Below are positions 1-5,318 of a stretch of 9,907 nt of DNA, piece by piece; the stretch's first letter is position 1; every line of letters starts with the position of its first letter. The translations under genes and the position numbers were made by a program. Origin of the DNA: an uncultured Chthoniobacterales bacterium (GTDB lineage Bacteria > Verrucomicrobiota > Verrucomicrobiia > Chthoniobacterales > UBA10450); assembly GCA_955652255.1 (NCBI GenBank), contig CATPAW010000093.1, positions 1 through 9,907 on the forward strand, given 5' to 3'. The notes below the pieces were generated by a model. That model had not been told where the DNA came from. It was given only the letters and a program-made list of their open reading frames with translations, and searched no databases.

Positions 1-243
1 AGGGTGAATCGCTTTGTTGTAAAAACTTTCGAGATCGATCGCGTCCGGGCAATAAACCGTAACCTTGCCGGCATCGACATATCCAGCGACCGCGCCAACA
101 AGGCCGAAGTCCTTGTTCTGGTAATAACTACCGAACGAAGTCGGAAACAGGATGAGGGGCAGGCCGCCGCCGTCCCCGAACGCGAGCATCTCAAAGTCAC
201 GGCTCAGATAAGGCGTGTGCCATTTGATGTAACGTTCGTTCAT
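1..243 (-). CDS. Putative esterase, COG4947-like alpha/beta hydrolase (N-terminal part, cut by window edge)
   Basis: The minus strand is open for 81 codons from an ATG at 241-243 to the left edge, with no stop. The protein starts MNERYIKWHTPYLSRDFEML. It continues with a glycine-rich turn (GDGGG, residues 23-27), a hydrophobic strand PLILFPTSFGSY (29-40) and a second strand VTVYCPDAIDLESF (61-74). This layout matches the first strands of the small esterase/PHB-depolymerase-like alpha/beta hydrolases of COG4947, whose N-termini share the 'lP.i.FPTs.G.y.q..d.gli' pattern. The catalytic Ser, Asp and His would lie outside the window, so activity cannot be judged. It is divergent from a second esterase whose reading frame opens at 327, leaving about 83 bp for both promoters. 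A plus-strand frame over the same bases encodes nothing recognisable and is a shadow. The family call is from memory of the N-terminal pattern only. Confidence 0.72.
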   Translation of the reverse strand, partial: MNERYIKWHTPYLSRDFEMLAFGDGGGLPLILFPTSFGSYYQNKDFGLVGAVAGYVDAGKVTVYCPDAIDLESFYNKAIHP

Positions 244-252
244 TTGAGGTAG

Positions 253-273
253 GGGCGGCTCTCCGAGCTGCCC
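253..273. other. Short inverted repeat in the leader of the left-edge esterase
   Basis: GGGCGGCTC (253-261) and GAGCTGCCC (265-273) can form a 9-bp stem with one G-U pair and a 3-nt loop. Read on the minus strand, the loop and stem contain GGAG, the only Shine-Dalgarno-like string before the ATG at 243. The hairpin could therefore affect translation, or it may be a small relic of the GC-rich hairpin elements seen elsewhere in the window. No T-run follows, so it is not a terminator. Confidence 0.3.
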
Positions 274-326
274 GACTTATTGCGGGACGTTAACATGCAC
301 AAGAGAAATCGACAGACGCCACGAAG

Positions 327-1202
327 GTGCGTTCCTACCAAACGCAGATGTTGGACAAGATCGACATGTTCAGCGATGCGTCTGTTTTTGGAATGGCTAA
401 ACACACGCTCACGGGAAATATCAAACGACATCGCGCGTTTCCATCGAAGGTTCTGGGAAACCGGCGTGATGTGTTGGTTTATTTACCGCCCGGATATCGG
501 CATTTTTCAAAAAGGCGGTATCCGGTTCTGTATTTGCAGGACGGACAAAATGTTTTTGACGCAGCGACGTCATTCTCGGGCGTCGAATGGGGCGTCGATG
601 AAATGGCACAGCGTTTGATCCGAGAACATTCGATCGAGCCGCTCATAATCGTGGCGATTGCAAACACGGGCGAGGACCGAATTCACGAATATGCGCCCAC
701 ACCGGGCGTGATTGAGACCAGGGCCAAGCGAAAGGAACGAAGCCGCGGTCTGGCGCGAGTTTACGGGCAATTTTTGATCGAGGAATTGAAACCGTACATC
801 GACAAGAAGTATCGCACGAAATGCGAAGCGGAATTTACCGGCTTGGGCGGATCATCTTTCGGCGCACTGGTCACGCTCGCGATCGGGATTTTATTTCCGC
901 ACGCATTCAATCGGCTCATCGTGATGTCGCCTTCGATCTGGTGGGATGATTTTGCGATTTATCGACTTGTGGACATGATCGAAGAGAAACCGCCGCTAAA
1001 AATTTGGCTGGACACCGGCACGGCCGAGCCCGGTTGGGAGCAGGCGCACGCGTTGCGCGATCAATTGATCGAAAAAGGCTGGCGCCTCGATGTCGATCTA
1101 ACTTATCTCGAAGCCGAAGGCGCCGATCACAGCGAAGCCGCGTGGGCGACTCGCGTCGGTCCGGCGCTGCGCTTCCTGTTTCCGCCGACGGCGCGAATGT
1201 AA
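327..1202 (+). CDS. Putative esterase, alpha/beta hydrolase fold (Esterase D/Fes-like, PF00756 type)
   Basis: A probable serine hydrolase acting on ester substrates; the substrate is unknown. Numbered from the GTG at 327, residues 40-78 carry the family signature: LGNRRDVLVYLPPGY, then YPVLYLQDGQNVFD. The nucleophile elbow is GSSFG (175-179), with Ser177 as the likely nucleophile. LDTGTAEPG (228-236) offers Asp229 or Glu234 as the acid, and GADHSEAAW (265-273) gives His268. All three triad positions are present and about 290 residues is normal for the family. The start is uncertain: GTG 327 and ATG 348 have no clear ribosome site, ATG 366 has GGA ten bases upstream, and ATG 393 begins MAKHTLTGNIKRH just before the conserved region. 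No signal peptide is visible, so a cytoplasmic location is likely. It is divergent from another esterase, suggesting related substrates, which is inference. Confidence 0.88.
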   Translation: MRSYQTQMLDKIDMFSDASVFGMAKHTLTGNIKRHRAFPSKVLGNRRDVLVYLPPGYRHFSKRRYPVLYLQDGQNVFDAATSFSGVEWGVDEMAQRLIREHSIEPLIIVAIANTGEDRIHEYAPTPGVIETRAKRKERSRGLARVYGQFLIEELKPYIDKKYRTKCEAEFTGLGGSSFGALVTLAIGILFPHAFNRLIVMSPSIWWDDFAIYRLVDMIEEKPPLKIWLDTGTAEPGWEQAHALRDQLIEKGWRLDVDLTYLEAEGADHSEAAWATRVGPALRFLFPPTARM

Positions 1203-1211
1203 TTGTCGATC

Positions 1212-1340
1212 TTAGCGTCCGATTGGAGGAACCGGCGGCGGATTGGGCGGCAACGGTTCCGGCGCTGGCTTCGGAATTGGTGGTCGCGGTGCTGGCGGAG
1301 CAGGCGTTGGTGTGGGATTTGGGATGGGGTTTCCTGGCAT
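1212..1340 (-). CDS. Proline-rich 42-residue micro-ORF (hypothetical)
   Basis: An ATG at 1338-1340 opens 42 codons ending in TAA at 1212-1214. The peptide begins MPGNPIPNPTPTPAPPAP and ends PPPVPPIGR. Twenty-two of 42 residues are proline, mostly in alternating X-P register like TonB or cell-wall-spanning linkers. The proline codons are mixed (about 9 CCG, 8 CCA, 3 CCC, 2 CCT), which argues for selection on the peptide rather than a slipped trinucleotide repeat. An in-frame TAA lies shortly upstream, so it is not simply the tail of a longer frame as read. There is no good Shine-Dalgarno. It lies 83 bp downstream of the papain-like gene and converges with the esterase at 1202. The opposite strand reads as glycine-rich but has no ATG start. 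No function is recognised; it could be a decayed gene tail. Confidence 0.4.
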   Translation of the reverse strand: MPGNPIPNPTPTPAPPAPRPPIPKPAPEPLPPNPPPVPPIGR

Positions 1341-1358
1341 TTGTGAAGATAAAATTTC

Positions 1359-1421
1359 TAACGTTTAACGTTCAACGCTCAAGGTCCAACGTCAAATCGA
1401 ACACCGAACATCGAAAATCAA
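1359..1421. repeat. 7-nt periodic degenerate tandem array
   Basis: Nine consecutive 7-mers can be laid end to end: TAACGTT, TAACGTT, CAACGCT, CAAGGTC, CAACGTC, AAATCGA, ACACCGA, ACATCGA, AAATCAA. The first five follow YAAcGtY, while the last four shift to a CGAACAY-like phase. The array fills the gap between the papain-like gene stop (1424) and the proline-rich ORF. Arrays of this kind are common in Verrucomicrobia-type intergenic DNA, to my recollection. No coding or RNA role is visible. Confidence 0.7.
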
Positions 1422-1423
1422 AC

Positions 1424-2227
1424 TCATTGCAACCACTTGCCATAAACTTGATAGACGCGCGTGAAGCCGCCGACGAAGTCAATATCCTTTTGATAGGCGA
1501 AGGAGTTATCACGGGCCGACCAAGTCAGCTGGCGTGGCGCTTCGGCATGGTTTGGGTCGTAAACAAGATAACGTTCGATTTCGTTTCCTAGACGAGTTGG
1601 TTTTCGCGCGTAGACCAGCACCGCGTGATTGATGCTCAGCTTCGGATAGGTGGAGAGATAACCGACGAAGAGATCGCCCCGGGCAAGGGCGCCATCCAGA
1701 TGGGCGTGAGTTTTCTCCTGATATTTCGGATTATGTTGAAAAAACATGCGGAAGTTGCCGGGCCGAAAATAAGTGGCGAACCCGCTGCCGATATTTTCCT
1801 GGAACACGGGCGCGCGCGCTTTGCTCATCTCGCGCAGATTTGCATAGCCGAGGAAATTTATTCGTTGATTCACTGGCAATGCTTCGTGCCAGGGCGCGCG
1901 GCGCGTGACTTTGCGAATGCGCGCTGCGAGCTCTTTGTCGTTTAAAGGAGCGCCGCGCGGATCGAACCGGGCGAACTTGTGGAATTGCATTGCCGTGCGC
2001 GTCATGACAAAGCAGGCGCGGGCATATTGGTTAGGCGGATCGCCAACTGTCGATCTTCGCTCCAAAGTGGGACGACCGTTTTTGTATTTGAGCACGGTGG
2101 CGTTTTGAAACGCGAACGTGTCGCGTTCGAAATTGAACGCAGTGGCAAAGCTGCTGCTTTGGGTCAGCGCGAAGAGAGCACCGACCCGGAATAGCTGTGC
2201 GAATACTCGCCGACCGTCACCAATCAT
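1424..2227 (-). CDS. Secreted protein of unknown function, possible papain-like cysteine peptidase fold
   Basis: A 267-residue protein with a likely signal peptide: basic start (GDGRR), hydrophobic core VGALFAL (15-21), and AxA-type cleavage after A28-T29-A30. I do not recognise a named family. Three motifs recall papain-fold proteins in the right order: ACFVMTRTAMQF (71-82) with Cys72 at the head of a helix, INHAVLVYARKP (199-210) with His201 on a strand, and YLVYDPNHAEAP (220-231) with Asp224 or Asn226 following a strand. The His strand followed by a 'YxVYDPN' strand is typical of C39/papain-like folds. Activity is inference. The ATG at 2227 is one base after the accA stop (TGA-A-ATG), so translation is probably coupled to accA, although the two products seem unrelated. 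The likely location is periplasm or outside the cell. It ends next to a 7-nt repeat array. Confidence 0.8.
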   Translation of the reverse strand: MIGDGRRVFAQLFRVGALFALTQSSSFATAFNFERDTFAFQNATVLKYKNGRPTLERRSTVGDPPNQYARACFVMTRTAMQFHKFARFDPRGAPLNDKELAARIRKVTRRAPWHEALPVNQRINFLGYANLREMSKARAPVFQENIGSGFATYFRPGNFRMFFQHNPKYQEKTHAHLDGALARGDLFVGYLSTYPKLSINHAVLVYARKPTRLGNEIERYLVYDPNHAEAPRQLTWSARDNSFAYQKDIDFVGGFTRVYQVYGKWLQ

Positions 2228-2228
2228 T

Positions 2229-3215
2229 TCACGAACGGGTCGATGGAGTTGTACTCTTGCCTTCGGCGAAATTGCCGAGCGCGCGGAATTTTTTGTAACG
2301 CTTCTTCAACAGTTCTTCGATAGACGTTCCCCCAACGCGCTGCAAGTTTTGGCGCAACGCCGTGCCAAGATTTGCTGACGACAAATCATAATCGCGATGC
2401 GCGCCACCTTCCGGTTCCGGAACGATTTCATCGACAACTTCGAGTTTGAGCAAATCCTGCGCAGTCAGTTTGAGCGCCTCCGCTGCCTCCGGAGCGTGAC
2501 GCCGATCCCGCCACAGAATGGCCGAACATGCTTCCGGACTGATGACCGAATAGTAGGCGTTCTCAAAAATCAATACGCGGTCAGCAACACCAATGCCGAG
2601 CGCGCCACCTGAGCCGCCTTCGCCGATCACGGCAGCGATAATTGGCACGCCCAGGCTCATCATCTCGCGCAGATTTACCGCAATCGCTTCTGAAATGTGG
2701 CGTTCTTCCGAACCGATCCCGGGAAATGCGCCCGGAGTATCGATCAACGAGATCACGGGCATGCCGAATTTTTCGGCCAGCCGCATCAGGCGCAACGCTT
2801 TCCGGTAACCTTCCGGATGGGCGCAACCAAAATTGCGCATCACGTTCTCCTTCGTGTTCCGCCCTTTCTGGTGCGTGAGAACCACGCACCGCTGCGAGCC
2901 GAGCATGGCCAGGCCGCTCGGCATCGCTTTGTCGTCCGCGAAATGGCGGTCTCCGCGCAACTCGATCCAATTCGTGAAACATCGCTCGACATAATCGAGC
3001 GCGAACGGCCGTTGCACGTGACGCGCGATTTGCACGCGCTGCCAGGCGGTCAAGTTGCCGTAAATTTCGCGCCGGGTTTCGCGGATTTTTGCCTCGATTG
3101 CCTCAACCGCGGAGGCAAGATCGACATCGTGCTCGTCGGAATGATCCTTCAAATCCTGCAAACGCCGTTGCAGTTCGAAGATCGGTTTTTCGAAATCGAG
3201 CGGTTGCAACTCCAT
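2229..3215 (-). CDS. accA: Acetyl-CoA carboxylase carboxyltransferase subunit alpha
   Basis: AccA, with AccD, forms the cytoplasmic carboxyltransferase that moves CO2 from biotin on AccB to acetyl-CoA, giving malonyl-CoA for fatty-acid synthesis. The 328-residue length is usual. The N-terminal helix region starts MELQPLDFEKPIFELQRRL, and LTAWQRVQIARHVQRP lies at 55-70. The crotonase-fold core includes IELRGDRHFADD (84-95), HQKGRNTKENVMRNFG (115-130), LIDTPGAFPGIGSEER (157-172), the oxyanion glycine loop GEGGSGGALGIGVADRV (198-214) and SVISPEACSAILWRD (223-237). All the expected motifs are intact. accD is not in the window, which is common since the two genes are often unlinked. No strong ribosome site precedes the ATG at 3215. 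It lies downstream of the LysM gene, separated by an inverted repeat array, and abuts the papain-like gene with a one-base gap. Confidence 0.98.
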   Translation of the reverse strand: MELQPLDFEKPIFELQRRLQDLKDHSDEHDVDLASAVEAIEAKIRETRREIYGNLTAWQRVQIARHVQRPFALDYVERCFTNWIELRGDRHFADDKAMPSGLAMLGSQRCVVLTHQKGRNTKENVMRNFGCAHPEGYRKALRLMRLAEKFGMPVISLIDTPGAFPGIGSEERHISEAIAVNLREMMSLGVPIIAAVIGEGGSGGALGIGVADRVLIFENAYYSVISPEACSAILWRDRRHAPEAAEALKLTAQDLLKLEVVDEIVPEPEGGAHRDYDLSSANLGTALRQNLQRVGGTSIEELLKKRYKKFRALGNFAEGKSTTPSTRS

Positions 3216-3223
3216 GGGTGAAA

Positions 3224-3304
3224 GTTAAATAAGTTATAAGGTTGCAAAAGTTACAAACCGACTCGCTTTATTGTAACCCGTGTAACCGTTTTAACTCTTC
3301 AACG
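3224..3304. repeat. Inverted array of ~9-nt words between accA and the LysM gene
   Basis: The left half reads GTTAAATAA, GTTATAAG, GTTGCAAAA, GTTACAAAC (3224-3258). The right half reads TTGTAACCC, GTGTAACCG, TTTTAACTC, TTCAACG (3271-3304), the reverse-complement style of the same word. The centre is a 12-nt spacer. The innermost copies pair perfectly (GTTACAA 3250-3256 with TTGTAAC 3271-3277) and the outer copies pair imperfectly, giving a long cruciform-capable element. It fills nearly all of the 93-bp gap. It has no poly-T tail and does not resemble a standard terminator. Confidence 0.7.
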
Positions 3305-3308
3305 AATA

Positions 3309-4148
3309 TCAGTCGGTAATGGTGACAGGCGTCCGGCTGTTTACAAGGCCGCTCAATTCCTCGAGATCGGTAGCGTCCAAGCCGAGGCCTTGCGGCGGGG
3401 GCGGCTGAGTAACTTCTGGATGGGCTGAATCGGCCACCGAATAAAGCGTGTAGGCGGCCGCACCGAGCCGGATCCAGCGCGTGCTCCCGAGAAACTCTTT
3501 GGTTCCAAACCCGACGCGTTTGCCATCTCTCCAGGCCATTGTTTCCGCAACTTTTGTCGTGACTTTCGCCGGCTGTTTGGGCGACAGCTTCTCCTCCCGC
3601 ACATGATATTGCTTGAAGAACGCGCCGTGGTCGAGCAGCACCACCAGTTTCGCTTTGCGCTGGATAAAAATCGAAAATTCAGGATGTGAAATGAGCAACC
3701 GGTCGCCGATGTGCAGCATAGTGCCACTCAAATTATTCATGCGCATGATTAGCTCGGGCGTGGTTTTTAATCTTCGCGAAATAACCGCCAGCACGTCACC
3801 CGGCTTGACGATGTATTCCTGTTTCTCCGGGGACGGAGTCCGCGAAAGCAAAATGTCGATGTTCACTTCGCCAAGCAAGTCCTTGGCTTCTTCGGCATGC
3901 AGATCGGTCGGATATTTTTGAATGAAGGCGCTGAGCGCGTTGCGAGCTTCGGTCGGTTTGTCCTCCTGGCGCAACTTCGCCGCCGCTTGAAATTCCGGCA
4001 AACTGATATCGGGCGTCGGCGCGGGCGTTACGTCACCGCGCTGCTCGTGTCGCACCGCAATTTCCTGTTTGAAAAAAAGATAATAACTAAAAAGCGCGGC
4101 GCCGCCGAACACGACCAAGGCGAGGAGCAAAGCAAAGAGCCATTTCAT
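3309..4148 (-). CDS. Membrane-anchored LysM protein with a catalytically degenerate L,D-transpeptidase (YkuD-like) domain
   Basis: A 279-residue protein. Residues 3-26 form an N-terminal membrane anchor (LFALLLALVVFGGAALFSYY). Residues 50-100 are helical and TPR-like (EARNALSAFIQKYPTDLHAE). Residues 111-153 are a LysM peptidoglycan-binding domain: EYIVKPGDVLAVISRR, then MNNL, then HIGDRLLI. Residues 158-279 follow the YkuD layout: KLVVLLDHGAFFKQYHV, FLGSTRWIRLGAAAYTLYSV (219-238), and the closing DLEELSGLVNSRTPVTITD (261-279), which matches the family's 'dveeL..lv..GTpVtI'. The catalytic HGT...SxGCxRM stretch is missing: the aligned positions read YSV and PPPPQGLGL, and the protein contains no cysteine. 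It probably binds peptidoglycan without cross-linking it. The LysM and YkuD calls come from motif reading; loss of catalysis is inferred from the absent Cys/His. It lies upstream of accA on the same strand. Confidence 0.88.
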   Translation of the reverse strand: MKWLFALLLALVVFGGAALFSYYLFFKQEIAVRHEQRGDVTPAPTPDISLPEFQAAAKLRQEDKPTEARNALSAFIQKYPTDLHAEEAKDLLGEVNIDILLSRTPSPEKQEYIVKPGDVLAVISRRLKTTPELIMRMNNLSGTMLHIGDRLLISHPEFSIFIQRKAKLVVLLDHGAFFKQYHVREEKLSPKQPAKVTTKVAETMAWRDGKRVGFGTKEFLGSTRWIRLGAAAYTLYSVADSAHPEVTQPPPPQGLGLDATDLEELSGLVNSRTPVTITD

Positions 4149-4243
4149 GGATGGAACGAGGCGATGATTGGTCTACAAATCGTGTCGCAAATGATTTTCA
4201 GCTGCGCCCCCCGATGCGACAAGCAAATGATCGAACGAGCGGG
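4149..4243. other. Short intergenic gap with a small inverted and a small direct repeat
   Basis: This 95-bp gap separates the DUF2007 and LysM genes, both on the minus strand. TGTCGCA (4183-4189) is matched by TGCGACA (4215-4221), a 7-bp stem with a 25-nt loop. GCAAATGAT occurs directly repeated at 4187-4195 and 4223-4231. No T-run follows on the minus strand, so I cannot call it a terminator. A promoter for the LysM gene may lie here, but no convincing -35/-10 pair was seen. Confidence 0.3.
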
Positions 4244-4699
4244 TTAGCTCTGATTGGCCGATTCGCGGCCGGGAAAGAAACGATGCCAGAGGCGCGCCAG
4301 CGTGCGTTGCTCACCCTTGCTCCAAGTGAAGTGGCAATCTTCGCAGTAAAATTCCTTGGGAAAAATTTTGAGCGCAAAAAGGACGCTCGCCATGGCCGGC
4401 GTAATAGCTTTGCGCGTCAACTGTGGGTACTCGATTTGTGAGGAGCCGCATTGCGGGCAGTGAATAATGGCCGCAGCGATGTCCGGGTCGCTCGCTTCCC
4501 ACTCCACCATCAACTCTTGCGCACGCTCGAAATCGTTGTCCTCAATCCGGACCTTTGCATTCGCCTGCGGTCGCGACATGAAGGCCACCTGCTGCAAATG
4601 GCCCTCATTATGAATATCGGCGCGCAGCCCGGCCTGCTGAAAACGCTCTTTCAGCCGCTTCGCTTTGGCCGGCTCGTTAAACGTCGCGATCGTCACCAT
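4244..4699 (-). CDS. DUF2007 domain plus zinc-ribbon protein
   Basis: A 151-residue cytoplasmic protein. Residues 1-70 match the DUF2007 'putative prokaryotic signal transducing' domain: MVTIATFNEPAKAKRLKERF, then the AGLRADI strand, QANAKVRIEDNDFERA and the ELMVEWE helix. That domain has a small GlnB-like alpha/beta fold, known only by family description. It is followed by a C-terminal zinc ribbon with two CxxC knuckles, Cys81/Cys84 (CPQCGS) and Cys119/Cys122 (YCEDCHFTW), 34 residues apart. The start at 4699 is chosen over an ATG 36 bases upstream because GAGGA precedes it at ideal spacing and the DUF2007 domain begins there. It lies 43 bp downstream of the DUF420 gene, so the two may share a transcript. 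The role is unknown; metal-dependent sensing or protein interaction is inference. Confidence 0.85.
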   Translation of the reverse strand: MVTIATFNEPAKAKRLKERFQQAGLRADIHNEGHLQQVAFMSRPQANAKVRIEDNDFERAQELMVEWEASDPDIAAAIIHCPQCGSSQIEYPQLTRKAITPAMASVLFALKIFPKEFYCEDCHFTWSKGEQRTLARLWHRFFPGRESANQS

Positions 4700-4703
4700 A
4701 ATT

Positions 4704-4708
4704 TCCTC
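4704..4708 (-). promoter_or_regulatory. Shine-Dalgarno site deciding the DUF2007 start
   Basis: Read on the minus strand, GAGGA lies four bases before the ATG at 4697-4699 (GCGAGGAAATTATG). It is one of the two clear ribosome sites in the window and favours this start over the in-frame ATG at 4735. Confidence 0.75.
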
Positions 4709-4742
4709 GCCTGCAAGGGCACGGCTTCTGATCAAACATCAA

Positions 4743-5186
4743 CTAATGCCCGAGTGCAAGATTCGGTGGTGGGAACCATTTGTAGAGCATCAAATAAACG
4801 AGCACGCCCGTCACCGAAACATAAAGCCAGATTGGCATCGTCCAGCGGCCAATGCGCCGATGCCGGTCCCAGCGGCGTCGAAACGCCGGGATAAGCGTTA
4901 GGATCACCAGCGGCAACGTGACGAACGCGAGAAGAACATGCGAAGCCAGCATCGGAAAATAGATCACGGCTATCCAACCGGTATAACCGGATGATTTTTC
5001 GCCAACGTGCACATGATAAACGATGTAGCCGACGAGGAACAGGATCGATGAAATAATAGCCGCAATCATGCACGGCACATGTCGCTGCCAGATATTGCGC
5101 CGGATCCAAAACCAGCCCGCAGAAATGAATATTGTACTGATAAAATTCAGCGTCGCGTTAATCGCGGGCAGATCAGTTATCGTCAT
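4743..5186 (-). CDS. DUF420 (CtaM/YozB-like) four-helix membrane protein
   Basis: A 147-residue inner-membrane protein with about four hydrophobic helices (roughly 10-28, 40-58, 73-100, 116-136). It begins with the family opening LPAINATLNFISTIFISAGW and contains an IRR motif (28-30). Typical family elements follow: HVPCMIAAIISSILFLVGYI (36-55), YHVH (57-60), YFPMLASHVLLAFVTLPLV (76-94), RHRRIGRWTMPIWLYVSVTG (108-127). The conserved histidines H36, H58, H60, H83 and H109 are all present. In Gram-positive bacteria the DUF420 protein CtaM is needed for heme-copper oxidase assembly, so a role in cytochrome oxidase maturation or heme handling is plausible here. No oxidase, Sco or ctaB gene is in the window, which weakens the context. 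The ATG at 5186 has no obvious ribosome site. It is probably co-transcribed with the DUF2007 gene. Confidence 0.9.
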   Translation of the reverse strand: MTITDLPAINATLNFISTIFISAGWFWIRRNIWQRHVPCMIAAIISSILFLVGYIVYHVHVGEKSSGYTGWIAVIYFPMLASHVLLAFVTLPLVILTLIPAFRRRWDRHRRIGRWTMPIWLYVSVTGVLVYLMLYKWFPPPNLALGH

Positions 5187-5213
5187 GTTTAATTAAAAAA
5201 CGAAGGCTTTACT

Positions 5214-5280
5214 GTAGCGGCGGTTAATGACCGTCGCATTTTTTTACGTTGAAGGTTCGGCGCTCATAGAGCGCCGCTAG
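5214..5280. repeat. Double-hairpin palindromic intergenic element (REP-like), copy 1
   Basis: Hairpin A is GCGGCGGT (5217-5224), loop TAATG, ACCGTCGC (5230-5237), with one G-U pair. A 20-nt linker holding seven Ts follows. Hairpin B is CGGCGCTC (5258-5265), loop ATA, GAGCGCCG (5269-5276), perfect. The ends TAGCGG (5215-5220) and CCGCTA (5274-5279) are inverted repeats of each other. The same plan recurs at 8630-8690. It sits between two divergent genes, DUF420 (-) and the AsmA-like gene (+). No transposase lies nearby, so it resembles a non-autonomous REP/MITE-type element. Confidence 0.7.
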
Positions 5281-5318
5281 ACCTTGAAATCGCAAACGCA
5301 TCTCGTAGCAGTGAGAGA

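Noticed and set aside
4..252. 82-codon plus-strand frame at the left edge
   Set aside because: The minus strand encodes a recognisable esterase N-terminus over the same bases.
1359..1421. CRISPR array
   Set aside because: Units are 7 nt, degenerate and without spacers; no cas genes are present.
1004..1591. Glycine-rich and arginine-rich plus-strand frames over 1004-1591
   Set aside because: The first part overlaps the esterase in another frame and the rest opposes the proline-rich ORF and the papain-like gene; no ATG opens the glycine-rich frame.
2697..3221. 174-codon plus-strand open frame over accA
   Set aside because: It is a mirror of accA, whose conserved motifs on the minus strand are decisive.
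5217..5245. Stand-alone intrinsic terminator
   Set aside because: The hairpin and T-run look right, but no plus-strand gene precedes it and the structure is part of a larger two-hairpin element.
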